A DNA stretch of 64,000 nucleotides from an uncultured Alkaliphilus sp. (GCA_938074565.1 CALJEQ010000013.1:1-64000); one strand, 5' to 3'; shown: positions 1 through 8,001, numbered from the stretch's first letter. Program-made: numbers and translations. Notes: generated by a model from the sequence alone, not told the origin.

Positions 1-135
1 ATAAATCTTACATAGTAAATATGAATGGGAATTCGTACAGATTAAAAGAGACAAAACGCTGGCTTTCAGAGCAATAATTTTTTTACTCCTCTAGGGGAAT
101 TTTTAATTAAAAAATAGGGGAATTTTCAATTGACA
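1..135 (+). mobile_element. IS21-family element, right end with the tail of istB
   Basis: Codons 3-74 with stop at 75-77 encode the end of an IstB-like helper ATPase (residues GNSYRLKETKR resemble the IstB C-terminus). Beyond it lies the terminal region: the string taggggaattttt occurs twice (about 93 and 115), and the sequence ends caattgaca at 135, which reads TGTCAATTG from outside, as expected for an IS21-type tip. The element breaks the transposase gene that starts at 136. Only the right end is in the window, so the element may be intact to the left. The family call rests on a short tail plus terminal repeats. Confidence 0.6.
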
Positions 136-1229
136 AATACATTAGCACGGCCTAATCCATGAAAATTCTTCATTTCACCATTTTTCCACTCCTGACAAGC
201 TCTTTTCTTATACTTTGCTTTAAATTCTTCTGTTTTTTGTTGCTGACTATATCCATAGAACTCAGGGGTATTTATTCCTATCTCTAAAACTCTTGCTTTT
301 GACGTCCCCTTAACACAATCTTGTCTTTGTGGGCAATTTTTACATTTTTCTTTTTCAAAGTAATATTTATATGTTTCTTTGCCACTTTTATCTTTTCTGT
401 GTACTTTTCTTACTGTGGCGTTTCCCTGATTACAGAACCATTCATCGGATTCTTTGTTGTAACTAAATCTTTCTTCATCTATCTTATATGCCATTTCACT
501 TTCTGTAATATATGGCGTTGCTTCAACTTCTTTTATTTTATCCAGTATCGGATTTTTGAAATAGGCTTTATCCCCATAAACTTCTTTAATATCTAAACCG
601 GTCTTTTGGGTTAATTCTATTAATTCATCAAATTTCCTACCATCAACATAAGCTCCATTATCTACTGAAATAGCCGTTATTATCCTTTCATTTGTTGTAA
701 TCATGTATTCTGTTTTATATCCAAAGAAGTTATCAGTTTTGCTCTTGTGTCCAACTCTTGCATCTTGGTCAACTATTGAACGCACTCCTTTTTGTTCTAT
801 AAATTTAGGGTCTTTTAAAATTTGTTTAGCATTTTCTATAACTTTGTATGTTTCAGGATTTTCTTGTACATTAATTATATCTTCAACCTTCTCTATTTTT
901 GTTTGAAGATAATTCTCCATCACTTTTTTAGCTTCTTTGTTATCTGATATTTCTTTGTAATTTGGTATACTTTGATCTACGTGTTCTGGAAGTACACCTG
1001 TTTCTTTTTCATATGTTTTAAAAATCTTCTTAGCTAAATACTTCATTACCCGTTCGGGCGTAGATTTGAAAGTATTGACCTGTGTATGAGTTGTATCAAT
1101 GCTTATCTCAGTATCTTTTATTATTCTATTTTCTACACATTGTTTTACAATTTCAACTATACAGTTAATCGTTAATAACATTACAGTAGGAGATAATAGA
1201 AAGATTGACACGATAGAAATATATTTCAA
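136..1229 (-). pseudogene. IS1182-family transposase, truncated at both ends
   Basis: A DDE transposase of the IS1182/DUF772 type. The conserved block SIDTTHTQVNTFKSTPERVM lies near residue 43, and the C-terminal zinc-knuckle-like region (CKNCPQRQDC) and the EWKNGEMKNFHGLGRA block are recognisable. Family members run to roughly 450-550 residues. Here the N-terminal DUF772 part is missing: the first 20 or so residues are unrelated hydrophobic sequence. The C-terminus stops right after HGLGRA, where the IS21-type end begins. It is therefore a dead copy interrupted by another element, and the open frame is a relic. The strand and family are clear; the exact left boundary near 1160-1229 is not. 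Confidence 0.8.
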
Positions 1230-1264
1230 TGAAACATTGAAAAACTTAATAAAATCCTTCTTAG

Positions 1265-1312
1265 GGGAAGAATCTTCAGATGATGAAGATTCTTCCCTTT
1301 ATTTTGTTTTTG
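1265..1312 (+). terminator. Strong hairpin terminator
   Basis: A perfect 14-bp stem (1265-1278 with 1284-1297) with a 5-nt loop is followed by a T-rich run. It reads toward the toxin-antitoxin module. The gene it once served was probably lost to the insertion elements on its left. Confidence 0.65.
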
Positions 1313-1432
1313 CAATAGCTATTTAGTTTTGATATAAGCGAAGCAAATGATATTAAACAGATTCACAAAATTACTATATGAGCCACCAAAAAACGCATTG
1401 TTGTATAAATGATAAAGAGGATGTAAATAATT

Positions 1433-1479
1433 AAAATATTAAAGTATCAATTGATACTTTTAATATTTTGGGGTATAAT
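1433..1479 (+). promoter_or_regulatory. Sigma-A promoter overlapped by a palindromic operator
   Basis: A near-perfect palindrome spans 1433-1469 (left arm aatattaaagtatcaa, right arm its reverse complement with one extra T). A -35 box TTGATA (1451-1456) lies inside the right arm, followed by a 17-nt spacer and TATAAT (1474-1479). A repressor on the palindrome would block the -35 element. This fits autoregulation by the downstream antitoxin, which has an HTH domain. Confidence 0.75.
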
Positions 1480-1522
1480 AAAAATAAGATAAATTATACT
1501 ATAGAATTTTGGGGGAAAGGGA

Positions 1523-1900
1523 ATGGCGATAAGGACTGAAGACGAGATAAATGACTTTTTACTAGAAGTTATTAATTTATTAGAAGAAGACACCTTGAAT
1601 TTGTATATTGTTCCTAGACAAAAAAGTAAAGATGAAACAAATGAGTTTCGGATTCAGTACAATATACAGCATGAAAGTATCTGTGATGTAATAAAGGAAC
1701 TAAATATATGGAATTATTCTTCTACAGAGGAAGATCGAGATAGTAAAAAGGGTGGTGAAGTATGGATATTCGGTAAAATGTTTCAAGTTTCAAGTGGATT
1801 TGTAGAGGTTTATATAAAATTAAAAATTAGTGGGAGAGTAGTTTGTTTATCTTTTCACCCGGCTAAATTTAAGTTAACTTATCCCTATTTAAATAACTAA
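1523..1900 (+). CDS. Putative MqsR-like toxin of a Panacea-type TA module
   Basis: 125 residues, no signal peptide. The C-terminal half (EVWIFG, then VYIKLKISGRVVCLSFH) follows the strand pattern of MqsR-type mRNA interferases, where a similar hydrophobic strand pair precedes the basic C-terminus. The similarity is weak and I assign it from pattern and context. It starts with a G-rich ribosome site (gggggaaaggg) and ends 25 bp before a gene that fuses an MqsA-like zinc-finger/HTH region to a Panacea domain. The toxin-first order matches mqsRA. The target would be cellular mRNA if the family call holds. Alternative: a hypothetical partner protein with another toxic activity. Confidence 0.6.
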   Translation: MAIRTEDEINDFLLEVINLLEEDTLNLYIVPRQKSKDETNEFRIQYNIQHESICDVIKELNIWNYSSTEEDRDSKKGGEVWIFGKMFQVSSGFVEVYIKLKISGRVVCLSFHPAKFKLTYPYLNN

Positions 1901-1925
1901 TTTTAGGGATTATGGGAGGATTATT

Positions 1926-2933
1926 ATGAAAAAATTAATTTATTGTCATGAATGTGAAGAGGAGAAATCTTTTAGAATTCAAGAAGAATTGATAGAAACT
2001 ACAATAAAAGGAGAAACTTTTTCGTACAATGCAAATATTGCATATTGTCAAGATTGTAATGAAGAGGTGTATATTAAAGAACTTAGTGACAGAAATATTG
2101 AAGTTGCAAATAGAGAATATAGGAAAGTTAGGGGCATCTTACAAGTAGAGGAAATAGAAGAAATTTTAAACAAGTATAACATAGGTAAAAAGACCCTAGC
2201 AAAGCTTTTGGGGTGGGGAGAAACTACAGTTATTAGGTATCTTGATGGAATGCCGCCTACAAAAGAATATAATGAGAAGTTAAAACAATTACAAAACCCC
2301 TTAAATATGTTAGAAGTTTTTGAACAAAATGGAACTGTTTTGTCTGAAACATCTAGAAAAAAATTAAGTGAAAGTCTAAATGATTTAGTTAGGTTAAACG
2401 AAAATAAAGAAGAAATGTCATCCTTTACAATTGCAAGATATTTCCTAAGTAAAGTTGATTTTGAGTCTGGGTTGACAATATCTCCACTAAAATTGCAAAA
2501 ACTCATGTATTATGCTCAATCATGGGCATTGGCTATTATCGAAAGACCTTTATTCTCTGATGACTTTCAGGCGTGGCAACATGGTCCAGTAATCGATACA
2601 TTATATTATATGTTTAAATCGTATATATACAATAATATACCTAAGGTTAGCGACTTTGATGAAAAGATATTAAAACATGAAGAACTGGAAGTGCTTGAAA
2701 TAGTTTGGAAAGCCTATGGTAAGTATGATGCTAAGTATCTTGAGGCATTGACACACTCTGAGGACCCCTGGAGACTTGCAAGGTGTGGATATAAAAAAAC
2801 TGATAAGTGCAATGAGATAATTACACAAAATTCTATAAGAGAGTTTTACTCGAACATTAAGAAAACGTATAATATTAAAAATAGCTTTGGTTTAGATAAT
2901 TATATTAATGACATTGAAGTGCTTTGGGATTAG
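1926..2933 (+). CDS. Antitoxin: MqsA-like zinc finger + HTH fused to Panacea (DUF4065) domain
   Basis: 335 residues. Residues 1-45 hold two CxxC pairs (CHEC and CQDC) of an MqsA-type zinc finger. Residues about 70-115 form an XRE-like HTH (KKTLAKLLGWGETTVIRYL). From about 160 on is a Panacea/DUF4065 domain with the signature LKLQKLMYYAQSWAL and QAWQHGPVIDTLY. Panacea domains act as general neutralising modules in two-gene toxin systems, so the 125-residue protein upstream is the likely toxin. The HTH should bind the palindrome at 1433-1469. The start is fixed by ggagg eight bases upstream. Confidence 0.85.
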   Translation: MKKLIYCHECEEEKSFRIQEELIETTIKGETFSYNANIAYCQDCNEEVYIKELSDRNIEVANREYRKVRGILQVEEIEEILNKYNIGKKTLAKLLGWGETTVIRYLDGMPPTKEYNEKLKQLQNPLNMLEVFEQNGTVLSETSRKKLSESLNDLVRLNENKEEMSSFTIARYFLSKVDFESGLTISPLKLQKLMYYAQSWALAIIERPLFSDDFQAWQHGPVIDTLYYMFKSYIYNNIPKVSDFDEKILKHEELEVLEIVWKAYGKYDAKYLEALTHSEDPWRLARCGYKKTDKCNEIITQNSIREFYSNIKKTYNIKNSFGLDNYINDIEVLWD

Positions 2934-2964
2934 CCTTAAGGAAAATTAAAGGTTTTTTATTAAT

Positions 2965-3000
2965 AAGAGTCTTGTTAGTTGACCTAATGAGACTCTTTAA
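2965..3000 (+). terminator. Terminator of the toxin-antitoxin operon
   Basis: Stem AAGAGTCT (2965-2972) pairs with AGACTCTT (2990-2997), with inner TTAG/CTAA pairing. The T-run after it is weak. Confidence 0.55.
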
Positions 3001-3009
3001 ATATTTTTA

Positions 3010-3064
3010 AAAATCGCTAGTTCAATGGTACGGTGAACCGTACCATAAATGACGGCGGTTTTTT
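3010..3064 (+). repeat. Hairpin repeat, copy 1 (terminator-like)
   Basis: Outer stem AAAATCGC (3010-3017) pairs with GCGGTTTT (3055-3062) and runs into T6. An inner perfect hairpin GGTACGG-tgaa-CCGTACC lies at 3027-3044. A degenerate copy with the same ends and the shared string ataaatgac lies at 3690-3745, flanking the kinase-like gene on its other side. Confidence 0.55.
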
Positions 3065-3179
3065 AGCTATAGTAGCAATATATAATTCTTCGACTTAAAT
3101 GAATAGGGAGGAAATAATAGTCTATCTTAATGGAACAATAAAACCTATAATAAAATTATATATTTTGAGGAGGGTTAGT

Positions 3180-3644
3180 GTGGCGATAATATTTGTCACT
3201 GGCTTATCAGGAGTAGGTACTTCATGTACATTAGAACAATTAGAGAAACAAGGCTACAATGTAGTGGATACTGACTATGGCTATGTTAAGGAAATAAAAA
3301 GTGGGGAAATTAAAGAAAGAGTTTGGGATGAAGATAAGATAATTAGTGTATTGGAGAAGTACAAACATTCTCATTTGTTTATCTCGGGCTGTTACTCCAA
3401 TCAAGGGAAGTTTTACAAACATTTTGATCATGTAGTCCTACTGAAGGCTGAACTTAAGGTAATGCTTGATAGAATAGATAAAAGAAGCTCTAATAATTAT
3501 GGCAAGAGTCCAGAAGAAAGGACAGAGGTAATAGATAGTTACCATAACGTATTGCCATTGTTAGAAAAAAGGTCAGATATTATTATTGATACTACGAGTA
3601 ATTCAATTGATGTAGTGTGTAGACTACTTAAATCATTATTATAG
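3180..3644 (+). CDS. Small P-loop kinase-like protein with variant Walker A
   Basis: 154 residues from a GTG start at 3180, chosen because gaggagg at 3167-3173 sits 7 nt before it; a longer ORF from 3099 has no ribosome site. The N-terminus reads IIFVTGLSGVGTSCTLEQL, a P-loop of the nucleoside/shikimate-kinase fold. The Walker lysine is replaced by Thr (GVGTS), a variant also seen in some adenylate-kinase-like families. The region around residues 85-115 (VVLLKAELKVMLDRIDKR) looks like the NMP-kinase lid. The substrate is unknown. The gene lies alone between two copies of a hairpin repeat, suggesting a mobile or accessory gene. Confidence 0.6.
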   Translation: MAIIFVTGLSGVGTSCTLEQLEKQGYNVVDTDYGYVKEIKSGEIKERVWDEDKIISVLEKYKHSHLFISGCYSNQGKFYKHFDHVVLLKAELKVMLDRIDKRSSNNYGKSPEERTEVIDSYHNVLPLLEKRSDIIIDTTSNSIDVVCRLLKSLL

Positions 3645-3689
3645 TACATTTAGTTATATCAGTAATCTGACTAATGAATGCAGATTTGT

Positions 3690-3745
3690 AAAAATCGCCA
3701 ATATAACGATAAGATAAACCGTATCATAAATGACTGCGATTCTTT
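3690..3745 (+). repeat. Hairpin repeat, copy 2 (degenerate)
   Basis: Shares the ends (aaaatcgc ... gcgattcttt) and the internal strings aaccgta and ataaatgac with the copy at 3010-3064, but the inner stem has decayed. A 60-codon open frame across it (3678-3860) has no ribosome site and I do not call it a gene. Confidence 0.45.
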
Positions 3746-3875
3746 GATGGAATTATTGCAGGTGCTGGCATATAAAAATGAGAGCATTTGTATTGTGAAT
3801 ATGGAAGATAATTACTTACGAGGGTTATTGGAATTAATCTTTTATTTCAACATAAAATAGCAGAGGAAAAAGTTA

Positions 3876-3904
3876 TTGACATAATTAACCTTGCGTGATT
3901 TAAT
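3876..3904 (+). promoter_or_regulatory. Sigma-A promoter for the structured leader
   Basis: TTGACA (3876-3881), 17-nt spacer, TTTAAT (3899-3904). The predicted start point, about 3911, coincides with the first base of the long inverted repeat. Confidence 0.6.
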
Positions 3905-3910
3905 ATTGAT

Positions 3911-4186
3911 ATATAACAATATGATTATAAAGGTGGAATGCTATCCGGCAACACTTGATGTTAACCAATCAAATAATATAAGTGAAGCACGGAGATGAAG
4001 GATAAAATCTTAAATTGAATTTAATAGGAAAGACAATACTGTTATCCAATGACAGTTTTTTGTTATACCTAAATTTCAATTTAGATTTTAACCTTTTATC
4101 TCTCGGCTTAGCCTGTTCTTTAGGAGCTGTAGAGTAAAATCTATGGCTCTTTTTTATTACAATCTTTTATAATCATATTGTTATAT
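3911..4186 (+). other. Long self-complementary 5' leader of the nucleotidyltransferase gene
   Basis: A perfect 21-bp closing stem pairs 3911-3931 with 4166-4186. Inside it, about 28 nt around 3990-4023 pair imperfectly with 4070-4100. A terminator hairpin lies at 4124-4155. The element starts where the promoter at 3876 should initiate and ends just before the ribosome site of the gene at 4210. It could be a structured regulatory leader (attenuator) or a MITE with 21-bp inverted ends that carries a promoter. I do not recognise a known riboswitch class. No other gene lies in this 340-bp stretch. Confidence 0.55.
4124..4155 (+). terminator. Terminator hairpin inside the leader
   Basis: GAGC..TAGA (4124-4133) pairs with TCTA..GCTC (4140-4149), giving ten pairs counting two wobbles, followed by T6. 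It sits 55 nt before the start at 4210, a position that suits attenuation of that gene. Confidence 0.65.
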
Positions 4187-4209
4187 AAAGAAATATAAGG
4201 AGGATGAAT

Positions 4210-5229
4210 ATGACTAGACCATACGTAGATATAGGTATTAAAAACAAAATAAATCAATTACTTGAACATCTTGAAGGTATGCTTCCAAAGTTCAAGTCCT
4301 TTCCAGGGGTAATAGGTATTACGTTGAATGGAGGACTTTCGAGGGGATTTGCTGATCATTTGTCTGAAGTGGATATAACTTTCTACTTGAATTCTGAAAA
4401 TCATAAAGAGTGGCACACTAAAAAAGCTCCTATACCACAGGGCATAGTTAAGTTTGACAATGTATTATATGATATTAAAACAATTAATTATGAAGAGGAA
4501 GCTATGAGAAAATATGATGACATAGAACTCTGGGATTTATCCTATGCTAAGATACTTTTTGACACCGATAATAAAATATCTAAGTTATTTGAAAAGAAGT
4601 TATCTATCAAGCCGGAGTTTTCTGAAGCAGTTAACTTACTCTGGGAATCTTACTGGAATTTTAAACTAGCAGGAGATATATGGATTAATAGAGGAGATCC
4701 TTTACAAGGACATCTTGTATTGAATGAATCTATTAAACCTTTATTAAAAGCACTGTTTGTTGTCAACAAAGAGTATATTCCACATGAAAAATGGCTAGTT
4801 CATATGAGTTATACTCTTAATTGGACTCCTATTAATTGGAAAGAAAGGCTTATTGAAGCTATGAATACTGTATGTTTTACTGTAGAAGGTATTAAACGTA
4901 GGCAATTAGCAATTGAAGATTTATGGAATGAAACAGACAATTTTATTAAGGGTGAGTGGTATCAGAGATTTAACTTGGCATGTCATCAAAAGTCATTCTA
5001 TGATTTATTAAGGCAGCTAGTTCAAAGCGAAAGTATATCCGTTGATGAATGGAATAGAATATCTAATTTCTCAGTTCTTAATATGGAGCCCTTTCACAAG
5101 ATTACAGAAATTTGTGGGGATAGAATTATATTGAATAAAGAGAGGCTAATTTCCTTTAAGATGGAAGACTTGTACTCTTGGCATTATGAAATAGTAAGAG
5201 GCGTGATTGAAGATTTAAAATTAGTTTAG
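4210..5229 (+). CDS. Nucleotidyltransferase-fold protein (DUF4037-like)
   Basis: 339 residues. The ATG at 4210 is preferred over 4204 because aaggagg ends immediately before 4204. Residues about 38-58 contain the pol-beta nucleotidyltransferase signature GGLSRGFADHLSEVDIT. The usual first catalytic Asp of DxD/E is Glu here (EVD), so activity is uncertain. The C-terminal half is alpha-helical, as in DUF4037 and kanamycin/streptomycin adenylyltransferase relatives (it carries LWESYWNFKLAG and KPLLKALF). The role could be adenylylation of a small molecule; the substrate is unknown. Its long structured leader with a terminator suggests inducible expression. Confidence 0.65.
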   Translation: MTRPYVDIGIKNKINQLLEHLEGMLPKFKSFPGVIGITLNGGLSRGFADHLSEVDITFYLNSENHKEWHTKKAPIPQGIVKFDNVLYDIKTINYEEEAMRKYDDIELWDLSYAKILFDTDNKISKLFEKKLSIKPEFSEAVNLLWESYWNFKLAGDIWINRGDPLQGHLVLNESIKPLLKALFVVNKEYIPHEKWLVHMSYTLNWTPINWKERLIEAMNTVCFTVEGIKRRQLAIEDLWNETDNFIKGEWYQRFNLACHQKSFYDLLRQLVQSESISVDEWNRISNFSVLNMEPFHKITEICGDRIILNKERLISFKMEDLYSWHYEIVRGVIEDLKLV

Positions 5230-5284
5230 CTATATAATTTTAAAAAATAAAAACTATTATATTATAAAAGAGAAGAGGGGAACT

Positions 5285-6118
5285 ATGTTAAAAGAGTTAT
5301 TCAAGTATTTAAAGAAACCAGAGCTATATGCACAAAGCACAAGTAAATTTTGGGATGATGAACATATTTCTAAAGGAATGTTGGAAGCTCATTTAGATCC
5401 CAAATGGGAAGCAGCCAGTAGATGTCATGATTTTATAGATGAATCAGTAGAGTGGATTGCCAAAATTACACCATCAGAAACTAATAAAAATCTCCTAGAT
5501 TTGGGTTGTGGACCTGGTTTGTATGCTGAGAGGTTATATAAAAGGGGCTACCAGATTACCGGTATTGATTTTTCCAAAAGATCCATTGAATATGCTAAGG
5601 AGAAAGCAAGTCAAAGGAATCATGATATAAACTATATTTACAAAAATTACTTAGAAATTAATTATAAAAATGAGTTTGAATTAGTTATATTAATATATTG
5701 TGACTTTGCAGTTTTATCAGATGATAACCGAGGGGCTTTATTAAAGAAAATTTATGACTCTTTAAAGCCAGGAGGTAAGTTTATTTTTGATGTTTTTAGT
5801 TTAAAGGAATTTGAAGATAAAAAAGAAGATAATAAATGGTATATAAGTGAGGAAAGTTGCTTTTGGAAACCTGAAAAACATATATGTTTAGAATCTCATT
5901 TTATTTATGAAGGAGATGTGAGAGTAGATCAATATACAATAATTGATAAAGATGGAAAAGTTGATGTAATTAGAACTTGGTTTAAAGGATATACGAAGGA
6001 TACTATCATTAAAGAAGTTAAAAGGGCAGGCTTTAATAAGATTGACATATATTCTGATGTAACAGGAAAACCATATTCTGAAGAATCTAAAACAATATGT
6101 ATTGTAGTAGAAAAATAG
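5285..6118 (+). CDS. Class I SAM-dependent methyltransferase
   Basis: 277 residues. Residues 74-100 hold motif I (LLDLGCGPGLYAERL) and the acidic motif II (ITGIDFS), and LKPGGKFIFDVF near residue 160 is the post-II loop of the Rossmann methyltransferase fold. The N-terminal 60 residues (FWDDEHISKGMLEAHLDP) are typical of a clostridial small-molecule methyltransferase group. The start is fixed by gaagagggg 5-7 nt upstream. It lies 55 bp after the nucleotidyltransferase gene on the same strand and may share its transcript. The substrate is not evident. Confidence 0.8.
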   Translation: MLKELFKYLKKPELYAQSTSKFWDDEHISKGMLEAHLDPKWEAASRCHDFIDESVEWIAKITPSETNKNLLDLGCGPGLYAERLYKRGYQITGIDFSKRSIEYAKEKASQRNHDINYIYKNYLEINYKNEFELVILIYCDFAVLSDDNRGALLKKIYDSLKPGGKFIFDVFSLKEFEDKKEDNKWYISEESCFWKPEKHICLESHFIYEGDVRVDQYTIIDKDGKVDVIRTWFKGYTKDTIIKEVKRAGFNKIDIYSDVTGKPYSEESKTICIVVEK

Positions 6119-6594
6119 AGTAGATAAATGAAGTAGTAATTAGTTTTTAGGACTTTAGAAAGGAAAATGATATAATACCTAGAATAATATATACTAATGA
6201 ACAGCTTAAAGGTGCATACTTCAGTAGCAGGCTTAGGTAATATATTTCAGAAAAAATTTAGATGAGAAAAGATAAATGTGCTACCTAATTTGTTTTTAGG
6301 TGGCGCATTTTTGATTAAGAATTAAGTATGAGGTTGTATCTTAAACTGTATTGATGTTATTGTTAATATGTAATGAGAATGGTTTTGAGAGGATGAAGAT
6401 AATTAAGTATGCTTATATAAAAGATTATAAAAATAGCTGTGTGTTAAAATAAAGATTTCAATATTATATTTATAATAAAAATTTATAATAATTTCTAAAA
6501 CCTTTGGATTATTTTAAAAACTATATCCTAGAATCCATTAAATTTTTAGAATAATGATAAGTACCATGCTTAAATAGAAAAGGGGATAAGAAAA
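6119..6594 (+). other. Intergenic region with a short attenuator-like transcript
   Basis: An extended -10 promoter (TGATATAAT, 6168-6176) would start a transcript near 6183. It would run about 130 nt to a terminator at 6275-6312. The string TTAGGTA (6233-6239) can pair with TACCTAA (6282-6288) of the terminator 5' arm, giving an alternative antiterminator. Either an unknown riboswitch-like leader or a small RNA would fit. I see nothing in 6320-6590. Confidence 0.4.
6275..6312 (+). terminator. Terminator hairpin with alternative pairing upstream
   Basis: A 14-bp stem with three G-U pairs (6275-6288 with 6296-6309), a 7-nt loop and a T-run. The gene at 6595 starts almost 300 nt later. Confidence 0.65.
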
Positions 6595-7236
6595 ATGCTG
6601 ATAGCAGACAATATTTTAAAAGAACATTTAAAAAACGTATACTTTATATCAGGCAGTGCCAATGGTGGTAAATCAACAATAGGAAAGCATATAGCAGAAA
6701 AATATGGTTTTACCCTATACAGTGTAGATGAAAACTTCGGCAACTATAAGGAAATGTCTGACAAGGTTAATCAACCTGCTATGAACAGACCTTTTATTGA
6801 TTGGGAAGAGTACTTCAATAGACCACCAAAGGAATACGCAGAATGGTTAGATGAATCAATACGGGAATCAATTGGCTTTGCAATAGTAGATCTATTATTA
6901 CTAGCCCAAAGGGGTAAAGTTGTTGTGGAGGGTATGTTTCCTGTTGAGGAATTAACGAAAATCACCAACTATAACCGATGTATTTTCCTATTGGTGGACT
7001 ATGACCTAACGAGGCAAGATTTCTTTAAAAGGGATGACAAAGACGACCTATATAGATGTATTATGGGAATGAAAAACCCAGAGAAAACATTGGCAAATGT
7101 ATTTGATGCAATCACCTACAACCATAAAGACTATGTGGATAAGGTAAAGGCAAGTGGTTTCAAATATTTAGTTAGGGAGAAAACCACAGATTATGAGGAG
7201 TATAAGAGGTTAGTTGAGGAACATCTTGGGTTGTAG
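6595..7236 (+). CDS. P-loop kinase-like protein
   Basis: 213 residues. Walker A is GSANGGKST at about residues 19-27, followed by a helix and YSVDENFGNY, as in AAA_33/shikimate-kinase-like small-molecule kinases. IGFAIVDLLLLAQRGKVVVEG resembles the substrate-binding and Walker B region, and LTRQDFFKRDDKDDLYR may form the lid. No partner gene is adjacent. The start follows aaaggggataag. It could phosphorylate a small metabolite or antibiotic; no substrate can be named. Confidence 0.65.
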   Translation: MLIADNILKEHLKNVYFISGSANGGKSTIGKHIAEKYGFTLYSVDENFGNYKEMSDKVNQPAMNRPFIDWEEYFNRPPKEYAEWLDESIRESIGFAIVDLLLLAQRGKVVVEGMFPVEELTKITNYNRCIFLLVDYDLTRQDFFKRDDKDDLYRCIMGMKNPEKTLANVFDAITYNHKDYVDKVKASGFKYLVREKTTDYEEYKRLVEEHLGL

Positions 7237-7401
7237 TAAAATTACTTCATCCATTTATTGTAAGGCTAGGTGACCCATCATAAAGGACTTAAATTTTTAT
7301 AAAAAACAGCCTAAAATTTAGTTATTTACTGTATTTATGATATAAAAGCTCACCTCAAAGGGTCAAAGTGAATATGTTTATTAAATTTATGAATAAAATA
7401 T

Positions 7402-7430
7402 TTGACAACAAAAACGATAAAATATATAAT
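7402..7430 (+). promoter_or_regulatory. Sigma-A promoter of the OhrR-like regulator gene
   Basis: Consensus TTGACA (7402-7407), 17-nt spacer, TATAAT (7425-7430). Confidence 0.85.
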
Positions 7431-7456
7431 AGAATAAACTAAAGATCGATTGAGTC

Positions 7457-7468
7457 AAATTAAATTTA
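7457..7468 (+). promoter_or_regulatory. Candidate MarR/OhrR operator, copy 1
   Basis: AAATTAAATTTA lies just downstream of the promoter and is repeated exactly at 7990-8001 before the peroxidase gene. AT-rich sites of this kind are bound by OhrR-type repressors. Confidence 0.5.
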
Positions 7469-7498
7469 ATAAAACTGTTATATAGAGAGAGGATAAAC

Positions 7499-7933
7499 AT
7501 GTCTAAATACGATAAAATAAAATTAAAGAATCAAATATGCTTTCCATTATATGCTTTATCAAGGGAAGTAATAAAACTATATAAACCGATACTTGATAAA
7601 TATAACTTAACCTACACCCAGTATATAGCTATGTTAGTTATATGGGAGGAAGAAAAAATTATATTTAAGGAATTAGGGAAACAGTTACATTTAGATTCAG
7701 GGACTCTCACTCCAGTAGTTAATAAGTTAGTGGCTATGGGATTAGTTATTAAATATAGAAATAAAGAAGATGATAGAGTAGTTACTGTAGAACTAACAGA
7801 GGCAGGAAGGTCATTAAAAGAGGATATGCTTGACGTTCCAGACCAAGTATCTTGTGCTTTTAAAGGTGACATAGAAGATGTAGTTATGCTTAAGGAATAC
7901 TTAGATAAGCTTCTAAATACAATAGATAAATAA
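7499..7933 (+). CDS. MarR-family redox regulator, OhrR-like
   Basis: 144 residues with the winged-helix core of MarR proteins ([35 protein letters not shown], wing [17 protein letters not shown]). The single N-terminal cysteine in [14 protein letters not shown] matches the peroxide-sensing cysteine of OhrR. The likely role is repression of peroxide-defence genes, relieved by cysteine oxidation. A thiol peroxidase gene follows 101 bp downstream, and both genes carry the AAATTAAATTTA box. The start is set by gagagagga. Confidence 0.85.
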   Translation: MSKYDKIKLKNQICFPLYALSREVIKLYKPILDKYNLTYTQYIAMLVIWEEEKIIFKELGKQLHLDSGTLTPVVNKLVAMGLVIKYRNKEDDRVVTVELTEAGRSLKEDMLDVPDQVSCAFKGDIEDVVMLKEYLDKLLNTIDK

Positions 7934-7989
7934 AACAAGTTAGATTCTGTATAGAATTTAACTTTCAATTTAATAAAATTAGTTTTGCT

Positions 7990-8001
7990 AAATTAAATTT
8001 A
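7990..8001 (+). promoter_or_regulatory. Candidate MarR/OhrR operator, copy 2
   Basis: Second exact copy of AAATTAAATTTA, 34 bp before the peroxidase start. Confidence 0.5.

Noticed and set aside
1099-1326. Plus-strand frame opposite the transposase relic
   Set aside because: It lies mostly antisense to recognisable transposase codons, and its end is the terminator hairpin.
3678-3860. 60-codon frame after the kinase-like gene
   Set aside because: No ribosome site, and it runs through the degenerate hairpin repeat; the first copy of the repeat has a stop in the same frame.
6180-6312. T-box leader
   Set aside because: The invariant T-box string (AGGGTGGNACCGCG) is absent; only the terminator/antiterminator layout is similar.
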